64,000 bases of DNA from NCBI GenBank assembly GCA_001602645.1, contig LUYE01000013.1, positions 19,226 through 83,225 on the forward strand, in the 5' to 3' direction. The number at the start of each line of letters is the position of its first letter. Position 1 is the first letter of the stretch. This document shows, piece by piece, positions 25,965 to 34,618 of this stretch. This DNA comes from Methanosarcinales archaeon Methan_01. GTDB taxonomy: Archaea > Halobacteriota > Methanosarcinia > Methanotrichales > Methanotrichaceae. A program made the position numbers and the translations under genes. The notes under the pieces were generated by a model. The model was not told the origin of the DNA and did not search any database. It was given only the letters and a program-made list of their open reading frames with translations.

Positions 25965-26621
25965 TCAGAGGATCAGGGGGCTTATACCCCTCCTCTTCGC
26001 GACCTCGGCGGGGAGGTCGACGGCCTCCAGGGCGACGTCGATGATGGCGCCGTCGCCGGTGGCGACCGGATGGGGCGCGACCTTAAGCCTTCTGTCGGCG
26101 TCCCTCGCCGTCGTCGCGAACCCCGGGACGCCAAAGTCAACCATCATCCCCTGGATCGTCGCCGCCAGCTCCCCGCTCCGGCTGATCTGTTGGTCGAGGA
26201 TCACCTCGGCCCCGGCGACTCCGCTCTCCTTCAGGATCGATAGGACCTCCGATATGGCTGGCACCGTCGCCTCGGAGGATCTGTACCTCCTGAAGATCCC
26301 GCGGGCATCCCGCAGGAAGCCGTCGTCGCAGAGGTAGACGGAGGCTCCCGAAAGGAGGCTCTCGGCGGTGATGAGGACGTTGTAGCCATCGATGGCGATC
26401 CTCCGGCCCGCGAGCCTCTCAGCGGGGACCCGTTTATTCCTCCGAGCCGCCGCCAGGGCCGAGGGGACCGCCACCCTCGAGAGGATGAACCTATCCTCTC
26501 GGGGGAGGAGTCGGTGGTCGGAGACGAACCTGACCGCCGGCCCCGAGGGGTAGCCCCGGTCGAGGAGGTATCGGAGCTCCTCGGCGGCGAGGTTCAGGGC
26601 TTCGTGTCCATCATCAGGCAG
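25965..26621 (-). CDS. DUF434-domain protein
   Basis: Recognisable DUF434 features are EELRYLLDRGYPSGPAVRFVSDHRLL, then RIAIDGYNVLITAESLLSG, VYLCDDGFLRDARGIFRRYR and GVAGAEVILDQQISRSGELA. The central part resembles a PIN/NYN-like nuclease or nucleotide-binding core with conserved aspartates; function is not established. A perfect ribosome site GGGAGG sits 7 bases before a CTG at 26621, while the only in-frame ATG (26684) would overlap fumB by about 90 bases, so a CTG start is plausible. It is the last gene after DUF166-fumA-fumB. Confidence 0.75.
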   Translation of the reverse strand: MPDDGHEALNLAAEELRYLLDRGYPSGPAVRFVSDHRLLPREDRFILSRVAVPSALAAARRNKRVPAERLAGRRIAIDGYNVLITAESLLSGASVYLCDDGFLRDARGIFRRYRSSEATVPAISEVLSILKESGVAGAEVILDQQISRSGELAATIQGMMVDFGVPGFATTARDADRRLKVAPHPVATGDGAIIDVALEAVDLPAEVAKRRGISPLIL

Positions 26622-27133
26622 CGGCTCGCCTCCCGGTAGAGGTCTCCACCGTGGGGGTCGATGGCGACGATCATCGGCCCCCATCCTTCCGCCTCCAGCT
26701 CCCAGAGCCCCTCAGCCATCCCAAGCTCGGGGAGGTGGAGCCGTTTCACCAACAGGTGGCGGGCCGCGAGGGCCCCGCAGCCTCCGGGGTAGGCGAGATA
26801 GGCGGCCCTTCCCCGGAGGGCCTCCGCCTCCTCGGATATCCCCCCCTTCCCGACGATAAGCCTCACTCCCCGACCAACGACGTCTTTTGTGTACCTTGAG
26901 ACCCTGCCGCTGGTGGTGGGGCCGGCGGATAAGATGGTCTCGTCCCTGATCAGAGGGCCGCAGTGGTATATTACCGCCCCCGCGAGGTCGACGGGGATAT
27001 CCTCTCCGGATGCGAGGAGGGCGTGGACCCGGTCTCGAGCGGTGTAGACCTTCCCGCTGATCCAGACCAGGTCTCCGGCCCGGAGGGCCGAGACCTCCTT
27101 TTCGCCGATGGGCGTCTTTAGTCTATGCTCCAT
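26594..27133 (-). CDS. fumB: Fumarate hydratase class I, beta (C-terminal) subunit
   Basis: The 179-residue protein shows the swivelling domain of split class I fumarases: KEVSALRAGDLVWISGKVYTARDRVH, AVIYHCGPLI, SAGPTTSGRVSRY, LIVGKGGISEE and YPGGCGALAA. With the alpha subunit it reversibly hydrates fumarate to malate using a 4Fe-4S cluster. Its start overlaps the alpha-subunit gene by 16 bases. With the ATP-citrate lyase and aconitase-like genes elsewhere in the window it fits a partial citrate cycle. Confidence 0.93.
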   Translation of the reverse strand: MEHRLKTPIGEKEVSALRAGDLVWISGKVYTARDRVHALLASGEDIPVDLAGAVIYHCGPLIRDETILSAGPTTSGRVSRYTKDVVGRGVRLIVGKGGISEEAEALRGRAAYLAYPGGCGALAARHLLVKRLHLPELGMAEGLWELEAEGWGPMIVAIDPHGGDLYREASRCLMMDTKP

Positions 27134-27948
27134 CCGTCATCCCTCACCGTTGCGGAGGCGGATCTGTTCGCCCAGCACTGAAGGTTCACCGCCACCGGGA
27201 GCGATGCGGTGTGGCATAGGGCCGTCTCGATCCTGACCCCCAGGGCCGTGGAGTCGCCGCCGAGCCCCATGGGGCCGGTCCCGATCCTGTTGATCTCCGA
27301 TAGAAGTGCCGTCTCCAGATCCGAGGTGCCGGGCATCCGGAAAAGCGCCCTTTTGGCGAGCCTCGGCGCGAGATCGAAGGTCCCGCCGATCCCCACCCCC
27401 ACGAAGACGGGGGCGCAGGCTCTTCCCGACCGCTTTGCCACCTCCCGGGCGACGAAATCGAGGGGGTCGTCGGCGGGGTTGAGCATGGCGAGGAAGGACG
27501 CGTTCTCTGAGCCCGCCCCCTTGGGGAAGGCGGTGATCCGCAAGGACTTCCCAGGGACGAGGTCGACGATCAGGTCTGGCATCCCGGGGCCAGTGTTGTC
27601 GCCGCTGTTCTTCCTCGTCAGAGGGTCGACGGCGTTGGGGCGGAGGGGTACCTCTTCCGTCGCCCGGCGGACCCCCTCGGCTATCGCCTCCTCCAGGAAC
27701 GGTGGTATCGAGAGGTCCCAGCCGATCTCCAGGCAGAAGACGGGGAGGCCCGTATCCTGGCATAGAGGGACGCCTTCGGATGAGGCGATTCTGACGTTCT
27801 CCAGCATCGCCTCGAGCTGGGACCGGGCGATGGGATTCGTCTCTCTTTCTGCCGCCTCCTCGATCCTCTCCATAACCCACGGCGGAAGGCTCGTCTCGGC
27901 CTTGGCTAGGACCGCCACCGTCGCCTCGACCACGTCCTCTCGCCTCAT
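27118..27948 (-). CDS. fumA: Fumarate hydratase class I, alpha (N-terminal) subunit
   Basis: The 276-residue subunit carries the iron-sulfur site: PLCQDTGLPVFCLEIGWD (first cluster cysteine), RKNSGDNTGPGMPDLIVDLVPG, PKGAGSENASFLAML, APVFVGVGIGGTFDLAPRLAKRALF and GPMGLGGDSTALGVRIETALCHTASLPVAVNLQCWA. It catalyses fumarate-malate interconversion with FumB and is oxygen-sensitive in this family. Its ATG overlaps the stop of the DUF166 gene (ATGA), so the order DUF166-fumA-fumB-DUF434 looks like one operon. Confidence 0.94.
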   Translation of the reverse strand: MRREDVVEATVAVLAKAETSLPPWVMERIEEAAERETNPIARSQLEAMLENVRIASSEGVPLCQDTGLPVFCLEIGWDLSIPPFLEEAIAEGVRRATEEVPLRPNAVDPLTRKNSGDNTGPGMPDLIVDLVPGKSLRITAFPKGAGSENASFLAMLNPADDPLDFVAREVAKRSGRACAPVFVGVGIGGTFDLAPRLAKRALFRMPGTSDLETALLSEINRIGTGPMGLGGDSTALGVRIETALCHTASLPVAVNLQCWANRSASATVRDDGWSID

Positions 27949-28670
27949 GGTGGGTCCCTCCCCCGGATCTTGATCGGCCTCGACTGCTCTGGGATCTTCA
28001 GCTCACTCTCGAGCCCAAGAGCCCTCTCCATGGCGGCCTTGTGGAGGTCGCCGGAGGTGTGAATCCCCCCCTCGCCTCCCCGGACAGCCCGGCAGGGGTA
28101 CATCTGGCAGAGGAGGCCTGCCCGGGGCGGGGCGTCTTCAAGCCGGACTCCAACGATATCCTTCGCGACATGCCAGGTGCTGCCGCAGGGGGAGCCCCGG
28201 AGGACCTCGGCCCGCGTTATCCTCCCATCCTCCACCTCCACCTCCAGCAGGGGCCGGCCGAGCTTCTCGGCGAAGGAGTCCACCGCCTCGATGCCGCAGG
28301 GATCGAGGGTGCAGCAGATCTCGTCGACCTCGATGTAGATCCCGTAACTGTCGGCGATCTTCTGCAGCTCTGGGACCGACCCCGCCCTCCCGATCCCGCC
28401 GGGGACGATCACCGCCTCGGCCCCGCCCTTCCCGGCCCTGGTGGCGATCTCCGGGGTGATGTCGGGGTGGAGGGAGTAGGTGATGATCAGCTCTGAGCTG
28501 AAGAACTCGGGGTCCAGGCCGAGGCCGTCGAGGAACTCCTCGGGGTCCTCGATGAACTCCGGCAGGGCTTGGGGGATCTCGATGGAGACGACCTCGAAGT
28601 CGGTCCTCTCCTTTATCGTCTCGATGAGACGCTCGCCGTATTTGCCCCTGGTGACGACTCCGACTCGCAT
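27945..28670 (-). CDS. DUF166-family protein
   Basis: About 241 residues from ATG 28670 (MRVGVVTRGKYGERLIETI). Archaeal DUF166 proteins, sometimes mislabelled as thymidylate synthase, share IITYSLHPDITPEIA, VIVPGGIGRAGSVPEL, EVDEICCTLDPCG and a C-terminal CGSTWHVAKDIVG and LCQMYPCRAVRGGEGGIHTSGDLHKAAM. Several conserved cysteines in these blocks suggest a metal or iron-sulfur site. Biochemical role is unknown. It leads the fumarase operon through an ATGA overlap. Confidence 0.85.
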   Translation of the reverse strand: MRVGVVTRGKYGERLIETIKERTDFEVVSIEIPQALPEFIEDPEEFLDGLGLDPEFFSSELIITYSLHPDITPEIATRAGKGGAEAVIVPGGIGRAGSVPELQKIADSYGIYIEVDEICCTLDPCGIEAVDSFAEKLGRPLLEVEVEDGRITRAEVLRGSPCGSTWHVAKDIVGVRLEDAPPRAGLLCQMYPCRAVRGGEGGIHTSGDLHKAAMERALGLESELKIPEQSRPIKIRGRDPP

Positions 28671-28804
28671 GATCCACTGACGACGGGGGCGGTTATAGAG
28701 TTTGTCTCGAAGTCCATTCCTCCGTAGATCTCGCATTCGATCCGCCAGTCCGTCCTGGCTTCCCGCTCGAAAGGGTAAATTAGCCCCGGATACGATGAAG
28801 GTTC

Positions 28805-30169
28805 ATGATACCTGCCGTCCTCGTCGCGGGGACCTCCAGCGGCGTCGGCAAGACCACGGTGGTTCTGGGGATGATGGCGGCCCTCAGGAGGCGGGGTCTC
28901 GTCGTCGCCCCCTTCAAGGTGGGGCCGGACTTCATCGATCCATCTCATCATGCCGCCATCTGCGGCAGGCCCTCCCGAAACCTCGACACCTTCATGATGG
29001 GGATGGACGGCGTCCGTCGCTCTTTCGCGCGAGGCGTCGAGGGCGCCGACGTCGCCGTCATCGAGGGCGTCATGGGCCTCTACGACGGCCTCGACGCGAC
29101 GGAGGTGGCGTCGTCGGCCTCCGTCGCGAAAGCCCTCGGAGCCCCCGTCCTCCTGGTGATGAACGTCCACGGGACGAGCCGGTCCGCCGCGGCGATGGCC
29201 CTCGGCTACAGGAGCTACGACCCCAAGGTCGAGGTCGCGGGGCTCATCCTCAACAGGGTCGGAAGCGAACGGCATCGCAGCCTCCTGGAGGATGCCCTCG
29301 CGCCCCTGGGGATACCGATCCTGGGGACCCTTCCGAGGCGGGGCGAGATAGCCCTTCCGAGCCGCCACCTGGGGCTGGAGATGGGCTTTGAGAGCCGCCA
29401 CGACCTGGATGCTTTAGCCGACTTCGTCGAGGAGAACGCATACCTCGACCGGATCCTCGAGCTCGGCTGCCAGGTCCCGGCCGTGGAGCCTGAAGCGCAG
29501 GCTGAGCCTGAGGCGGAGACGGTGCAGGACCAGGAGGGCGGGAGGATAAGAATCGCCGTCGCATACGACGAGGCCTTCTGCTTCTACTACGCCGAGAACT
29601 TCGAGATCCTCCGGAGGCTCGGCGCCGACCTCCGCTTCTTCAGCCCGATCCGCGACCCCCTCCCGGAGGCCGACGGCCTCTACCTCGGCGGCGGCTACCC
29701 CGAGCTCTACGCCGGGGCCCTGGAGGAGTCGCCGACCCGTCATGAAATAAAAAAGGCCGCCGAGGACGGGATGCCGATCTACGGCGAGTGCGGCGGCCTG
29801 ATGTACCTATGCGAATCGGTCGTCTCCAAGGACGGTTTCAGCGAGAAGAAGATGGCCGGGGTCCTGCCGGCCACTACCACCATGACCGGCAGGCTTCAAG
29901 CCCTCGGCTACGTCGAGGGGGACGTCGTCGCCGAGAACCCCGTCGTCGCGAGAGGATCGGCGATCCGGGGGCACGAGTTCCACTACTCGAAGATGGACTG
30001 CGCGAGGGACGCGCGGTTCGCCTACCGGTTCCGGCGAGGGAAGGGGATCGATGGTAACAAAGACGGCCTCGTCGAGCACGAGGTCCTGGGAAGCTACCTT
30101 CACACCCACTTCTCCACCTTCTCCGTGGAGAGGTTCGTTGAGAGCTGCAGAGGCTATAGAAGGAGTTAG
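28805..30169 (+). CDS. cbiA: Cobyrinate / Ni-sirohydrochlorin a,c-diamide synthase
   Basis: The 454-residue protein has the ATP site VAGTSSGVGKTTVVLGMMAALRRRG, then FKVGPDFIDPSHHAAICGRPSRNLD and VIEGVMGLYDG, and a class I glutaminase-like half with GGYPELYA, YGECGGLMYL and HEFHYSK. These enzymes amidate the a and c side chains of a tetrapyrrole. In methanogens one version acts on cobyrinate (vitamin B12) and another (CfbB) on Ni-sirohydrochlorin for coenzyme F430; sequence alone does not tell me which. Residues 225-240 hold an acidic linker. It is followed 6 bases later by a flavoprotein gene. Confidence 0.92.
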   Translation: MIPAVLVAGTSSGVGKTTVVLGMMAALRRRGLVVAPFKVGPDFIDPSHHAAICGRPSRNLDTFMMGMDGVRRSFARGVEGADVAVIEGVMGLYDGLDATEVASSASVAKALGAPVLLVMNVHGTSRSAAAMALGYRSYDPKVEVAGLILNRVGSERHRSLLEDALAPLGIPILGTLPRRGEIALPSRHLGLEMGFESRHDLDALADFVEENAYLDRILELGCQVPAVEPEAQAEPEAETVQDQEGGRIRIAVAYDEAFCFYYAENFEILRRLGADLRFFSPIRDPLPEADGLYLGGGYPELYAGALEESPTRHEIKKAAEDGMPIYGECGGLMYLCESVVSKDGFSEKKMAGVLPATTTMTGRLQALGYVEGDVVAENPVVARGSAIRGHEFHYSKMDCARDARFAYRFRRGKGIDGNKDGLVEHEVLGSYLHTHFSTFSVERFVESCRGYRRS

Positions 30170-30175
30170 ATAAAA

Positions 30176-30751
30176 ATGAAAGTCGTCGCCTTCAACGGGA
30201 GCGCCCGGAGGAATGGAAACACCGCCATCCTCGTGCGAAGGGTCCTCGAAGAGCTGGAAAAAGAGGGTATAGAGACGGAGCTTGTGCAGCTCGCGGGAGA
30301 GCGGATCCGGGGATGCACCGCCTGCCGCGGCTGCGTCGCGAATCAGGACGGACGGTGCACCATCGACGACGACGTCGTCAACGAATGCATAAGAAAGATG
30401 GTCGAGGCGGACGGGATCATCCTCGCCTCGCCGACCTACTTCGCCGACGTCTCGGCGGAGATGAAGGCCCTCATCGACCGGGCCGGCTTCGTCGCTCGGG
30501 CCAATGGCGGGCTCTTCAGAAGGAAGGTGGGGGCGGCGGTCGTCGCCGTTCGGAGGGCGGGGGCGATCCACGCCTTCGACTCGATAAACCACTTCTTCTT
30601 CATCAGCGAGATGGTCGTCCCCGGGTCGAGCTACTGGAACCTCGGCTTCGGCCATGCGCCCGGCGAGGTGGAGTCGGATCAGGAGGGGATCGAGACGATG
30701 AGAGTCTTAGGCTCGAATATGGCTTGGCTGCTGAAAATGATCAACGTATGA
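30176..30751 (+). CDS. Iron-sulfur flavoprotein (NADPH-dependent FMN reductase family)
   Basis: The 191-residue protein starts with the FMN loop [29 protein letters not shown]. It has a compact cysteine cluster [15 protein letters not shown] at about residues 43-57, as in methanogen Isf proteins that bind a 4Fe-4S cluster, then [26 protein letters not shown]. Isf-type proteins pass electrons from ferredoxin to oxidants such as O2 or H2O2, so a stress role is likely. It is co-directional with cbiA at a 6-base distance. Confidence 0.9.
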   Translation: MKVVAFNGSARRNGNTAILVRRVLEELEKEGIETELVQLAGERIRGCTACRGCVANQDGRCTIDDDVVNECIRKMVEADGIILASPTYFADVSAEMKALIDRAGFVARANGGLFRRKVGAAVVAVRRAGAIHAFDSINHFFFISEMVVPGSSYWNLGFGHAPGEVESDQEGIETMRVLGSNMAWLLKMINV

Positions 30752-30796
30752 GGCTGTTGGTGGAGGGCAGGGGCCGGGGTGGGGCATAGACTGATA

Positions 30797-33601
30797 TCAG
30801 AAGTCGAAGAGGGACTTCTGCTTCTGCTCCGGCCCCTCGCCTGGTGGCCCGGCCGGAGCCCTTCCTTTCGCCGCCGCCCGGGGAGGGGCGATGTCGAAGA
30901 GCCGCTGCTGCTCGGGGCAGCAGACGAGCTGCTCCTTAGATACGCCGAAGGGCGCGAGGAGGCGCAGCAGCGGCGGCAGGATCTGCTTATTGATGTAGTA
31001 GTCGGTGTCGATCTTGAGCCCCTCGTCGAGGGCGTACGAGGGGTCCTCGGCCCGGTCGACGAAGAGCCCCTTCCCCCGGACGATGACGAAGGGGACTCGG
31101 TCGCCGACCTGCGGGACCCGGCCGCCCCTCGCCCTCATCTTCTCGGCGAGCTGGACGTGAGGCTGCTTGTTCTTGTACGCTGCTGTGCTCTTGGTGTACC
31201 TCCGGGTCAGGACCAGGTCGTCGAGGATCTCCGGGTCCTCTCGGAGGTCGAGCCTCTGGAGGCGGTCTATCACCGACTTCGCGAGGTCGACGGCTTCGTC
31301 GACCTTCCCCTCCATGAGGACGAGCTCTAGGCACCGGTTGAGGGTCTTGCTGGTAAGCTCGCACCAGTCCCTTCTTACCGTCTCCATCCCCCGGACCTTT
31401 ATTTTATCGCGCCACTCGCTCCCGACCTTCTCGAAGACCCAGAGGGCGTACCTCTTCTTGACGAGGAAGAGCCCCCGGCGGGCGAAGGCCTCGAAGACCA
31501 GCTCCATCGGCGGCGGCAGGCGGGACGTCACCGTCTCGGCGATCTTTCTTCCCACCAGCTCCGCCTCCTCCAGGTTCGGCTTTTCCCCGCGGCCGCCGAA
31601 GGGCTTGAGGCGGATGAAGACGCTGTCGGTGTCGCCGTAGACGACCGACAGGTCGAACCGCTTGAGCTCTCCGACGGCTGGGAAGGAGTCGCCCGGATCC
31701 GAGGCCATCTCCTCCGGGAGGAGGGCCTTCCCGTCCCGGACGTAGACCGAACCGATCTCTTCGACCATATTCTTGGTGTTCTGGATGTTCGATCTTCCGA
31801 AGCTCGTCACGGCGTTGGCGAGGGGGAGGCTGTAGAGCCTCGCCCGAGCGTAGCCGGAGTAGCCGTAGAAGGAGTTGAGGAGGATCTTGAGGGCGTACTG
31901 CTGGGCGTCCAGGATGTTCCGCTCCTCATCCGAGGCAGACTTCATGCGGCGCTTGATATCGGTCCTCTGGGCGAGGAGGTCGCGGAGGACGCCGGGGACG
32001 ATCCCCGGCGACGCTGACGGAAGGACGAACTCCCCCCCTGATGGGGGTCGAACGACCACCTCCGACGGCGGGTGCTCGTCGGTGACGACCGTCGAGTAGC
32101 AGAGGTTGTGGGCCATCATGATCGACGGATAGAGGGACCGGTAGTCGAGGATGAGGACGTCCTCTACCAGCCCCTTCTTCGGCTCCAGGACCGCCCCCCC
32201 CTTCAGTTCGAAGCTCTGGGCCGCCCTCGCCGATGAGAGGTCGGCGTCGGGCTTCGGGGGGATGACCCTGCCCCGCTCCTGGAACTTCCGGAAGAGGAAG
32301 TTTTCGACCATCCCCGTCTGGCCGCCGTCGATGACGTCCTGGAGGAGGGAGCCGCTCGTCTGGGCGAGGGCGATGTACTTGTCCAGGAGCTTCAGGTCGG
32401 TGAGGAGGTGAAGCGCCAGGTACGAGTCGCGGCGGGAGTAGCTGACGAGCCGGGCGAACTCCTCGCCGCTGGCAGACCAGAGCGCCTCCATCTCCTTCGG
32501 CTCGACGTCGTGCTTCTCGACGCCGAGGAGCTCCAGGCTCGCGTTTCTGAGGGTGTAGCGCTTCAGGCTGAAGGACGACCTCACCAGGGGCAGAAGGTCG
32601 ACGACGACCCGGCCGGTGATCTCGACCCGGGTCTGGTTTACGATCTTCCTCACCCGCCAGGGGCTTCTGTCCCTGCCGACCCGGACGTCCAGGTTCAGCC
32701 TCCTCGCCCTCTCTTCCAGGTACGGAAAGTCGAACTCCGCCGAGTTGTAGCCGGCGACGACGTCGGGGTCGTAATCCTTGAGGATCTCGATGAACCTTGA
32801 GAGCATCTCCCTCTCGCCCCTGGAGCAGAGGACGTCCCCCCGGGGGCAGTCCAGATCCCGGCCGACGAGGACGAGGTCCTCCTTTCCCCGGCAGGGCGGA
32901 TCGAAGGCGAGGCTGATCATGATCACCGGTGAAGTCTCAGGGTTGGGCATCGCCCCGTGGAGGGGGAGACACTCGATATCGAAGGCCATGGTGTGGAGGG
33001 GGGCGTTGGGCCTCGCCTTCGCTCCTCCCGCCTCCTTCACCTCCTCCGCGCCGTCTCCCTCGCTTCCGCTCCTATCCAGCCCCTTCCCTCCCGGGCCGGA
33101 CGCCGCTGGCCGCAGGGACGCATAGGGGACGGGGCCGATAATGGCGACCTCCGCCTTCTCTCTCTCCTTTCCCCCCCTCTCTTCCTCGGCGTCCACCTCC
33201 GCCCACCTCATCCCTCCGAGGTCGAGGTCGATCAGGAACCGGTTCTTGAAGAGGACGTCCGTCTCGTAGACCTCCAGAATCCCAGGGACGGATAGGACCG
33301 ACTCCCTGAACTCCCGGACCGACTTGGGGTCTTTGGCTACGACCTTCAGCATCTTGGTGGGCCATCTCTGATAGCCGACGGGGCGGAACCGCTCCACCAC
33401 TTCAGCAGATAGGCCCATGGCCCTGATCCCATCGATGGCGGCTTCAATCCGGCTCTCGTCGATGCGGGCGTAGAAGTAGGGGAGAAATCCAGAGGCTTGG
33501 ACGGTGACGGGTCCGCCCGAGGGGGTAGTACCGAAGAGCTGGACTATAGGAAACCCGTCGGGGTCGTAGACGTAGTTGGCGTCCAGGATCTGGAAGATCA
33601 T
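30797..33601 (-). CDS. polB: Family B DNA polymerase
   Basis: This 934-residue replicative polymerase has the 3'-5' exonuclease motifs (MAFDIECLPLHG, VVAGYNSAEFDFPYL, YSRRDSYLALHLL) and polymerase motifs A (DYRSLYPSIMMAHNLC), B (LKILLNSFYGYSG) and C (VYGDTDSVF). No intein is present. The extreme C-terminus QKQKSLFDF is a PCNA-interacting box. A TATA-like AAACTATAAG lies at about 33628-33637 on the minus strand. A degraded second copy of the first 107 codons or so lies at 37206-37526, and a paaK remnant starts about 65 bases beyond the start codon. Confidence 0.97.
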   Translation of the reverse strand: MIFQILDANYVYDPDGFPIVQLFGTTPSGGPVTVQASGFLPYFYARIDESRIEAAIDGIRAMGLSAEVVERFRPVGYQRWPTKMLKVVAKDPKSVREFRESVLSVPGILEVYETDVLFKNRFLIDLDLGGMRWAEVDAEEERGGKEREKAEVAIIGPVPYASLRPAASGPGGKGLDRSGSEGDGAEEVKEAGGAKARPNAPLHTMAFDIECLPLHGAMPNPETSPVIMISLAFDPPCRGKEDLVLVGRDLDCPRGDVLCSRGEREMLSRFIEILKDYDPDVVAGYNSAEFDFPYLEERARRLNLDVRVGRDRSPWRVRKIVNQTRVEITGRVVVDLLPLVRSSFSLKRYTLRNASLELLGVEKHDVEPKEMEALWSASGEEFARLVSYSRRDSYLALHLLTDLKLLDKYIALAQTSGSLLQDVIDGGQTGMVENFLFRKFQERGRVIPPKPDADLSSARAAQSFELKGGAVLEPKKGLVEDVLILDYRSLYPSIMMAHNLCYSTVVTDEHPPSEVVVRPPSGGEFVLPSASPGIVPGVLRDLLAQRTDIKRRMKSASDEERNILDAQQYALKILLNSFYGYSGYARARLYSLPLANAVTSFGRSNIQNTKNMVEEIGSVYVRDGKALLPEEMASDPGDSFPAVGELKRFDLSVVYGDTDSVFIRLKPFGGRGEKPNLEEAELVGRKIAETVTSRLPPPMELVFEAFARRGLFLVKKRYALWVFEKVGSEWRDKIKVRGMETVRRDWCELTSKTLNRCLELVLMEGKVDEAVDLAKSVIDRLQRLDLREDPEILDDLVLTRRYTKSTAAYKNKQPHVQLAEKMRARGGRVPQVGDRVPFVIVRGKGLFVDRAEDPSYALDEGLKIDTDYYINKQILPPLLRLLAPFGVSKEQLVCCPEQQRLFDIAPPRAAAKGRAPAGPPGEGPEQKQKSLFDF

Positions 33602-33627
33602 CGACGGGAGATAGGCGTCCAGGAAGT

Positions 33628-33637
33628 CTTATAGTTT
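33628..33637 (-). promoter_or_regulatory. TATA box of polB
   Basis: Minus-strand AAACTATAAG lies about 27-36 bases before the polB ATG, the spacing of a nearly leaderless archaeal promoter. In the degraded duplicate near 37.55 kb the aligned sequence reads AAACCATGTT, so the element is lost there. Confidence 0.45.
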
Positions 33638-33667
33638 GTTATGTGCTTGCTGAAAGACTTTAAACGC

Positions 33668-33836
33668 TCGATGGCACCAAAAGTCGGGAGCAACAGCCAG
33701 ATCATCGTTGAGAAGGCCTTGAAGGAGGCCTCGGGCTTCGGCCCCAAAGGAGGGCGTACGCCCCATCGGCGGCCTGTCCCGTCGGGAAGGGAAGACGAAG
33801 AGGGTCTTTTGCTAGAAGGCTGGGAGGAGGGGCGGG
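33668..33836 (+). pseudogene. Degraded copy 1 of the paaK 3' end
   Basis: On the plus strand this stretch aligns with the last part of the intact paaK at 41160-41399. GTCGG...AGCCAGATCATC joins directly to GTTGAGAAGGCCTTGAAGGAGGCC after loss of the segment between, then GGCTTCGGCCCCAAAGG, CCCCATCGGCGG and a frameshifted equivalent of the AAGAGGATCTTTTACAAGAAGGC end. Frameshifts and an internal deletion of roughly 60-70 bases show it is not translated as PaaK. It begins some 65 bases right of the polB start. Confidence 0.8.
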
Positions 33837-33839
33837 CTG

Positions 33840-34489
33840 CCCGGCCTCGTATCTTTTGATCGCTTTTGCTTATGTAATCTTATCCGCGACAGGGGTTTTA
33901 TGCCAGAGATATTTAAACTACTATCTGTATTCATCGCAAGCTCTGCGGGGGCTGCCGAGCACCGTTTACATATTTTATTTTTTATTTGAAATATATCTTG
34001 TTTCGATCAAAACATCTAAATGAAATCTATCTGGAATATCTATTTATAGTACAAACGTTTTTCTTCAGAGGCGGGCCAGAAGCACCGGCACCGAAATATC
34101 CAGAAAGGGATGGCTAGGTGATCGAACGCAGACTATCTGGTAGGATATTGGATCATATTATACTAGATAGCAGGTGAATAGCAACAGTATCTAAAACGCA
34201 TCGGATGATCTCCAAATAAGGGATCGGATAAATTTCATCTATCGGAGCTACAAATAGTTAGAAATTATATGAATCTAGGTCTGATACCAAGGAGAACATT
34301 CAGGTTTATGTTATAAATTTGGTCGCGCAAATCTGCTCGTTTACCAGGATGTCACCTGGCATCTTCAAATAAAAAAATGGACCTGGTTTGAAGATGGGAG
34401 TCTCTGGCCGCTTATTATTATAAGCGTGGATAGGCTTTGGGTCCGCGAGCGTTTCGATCGATCTGGATGTGAGCCGGGGAGGGAAGGAA
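33840..34489. other. AT-rich non-coding stretch at the left of an island
   Basis: About 650 bases with much lower GC than the surroundings. No credible open frame, tRNA or CRISPR-like repeat is visible. Several TATA-like stretches occur (for example TTATTATTATAAGCG near 34409-34424, about 65 bases before the next small gene). The composition break suggests foreign or decaying DNA. Confidence 0.5.
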
Positions 34490-34618
34490 ATGCCATACGG
34501 TTACATGGGTAATGACTTCTGGGTAGATTTATCTCGAAGAAAATTTAGATACAGGGTAATCCGTGAAGATCACTACAAGAAGCTCCTTACGGGTTATGGT
34601 CTGGAGAGATCACCATGA
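34490..34618 (+). pseudogene. N-terminal fragment of aldehyde:ferredoxin oxidoreductase, overlapping the next gene
   Basis: A 42-codon frame with a strong ribosome site (GGGAGGGAAGGAA before the ATG) reads YGYMGNDFWVDLSRRKF, then REDHYKKLLTGYGLE and stops. This is the characteristic start of tungsten AOR-family enzymes (Y-G-Y-M-G-x-x-x-x-V-D-L-S ... Y-x-x-x-L-x-G-Y-G-L), which run to about 600 residues. The remainder, including the pterin and iron-sulfur sites, is missing. The TGA overlaps the ATG of the following DUF362 gene (ATGA), so translation may be coupled. It could now act as a leader peptide. Confidence 0.68.

Noticed and set aside
28613..29401. 262-codon open frame antisense to cbiA
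   Set aside because: Overlaps the ATP-binding half of a clear cobyrinate/Ni-sirohydrochlorin diamide synthase; no motifs of its own.
33668..33859. Short protein-coding gene reading through the paaK remnant
   Set aside because: The frame is made of a deletion-bearing, frameshifted copy of the paaK end; it has no start signal and no coherent fold.
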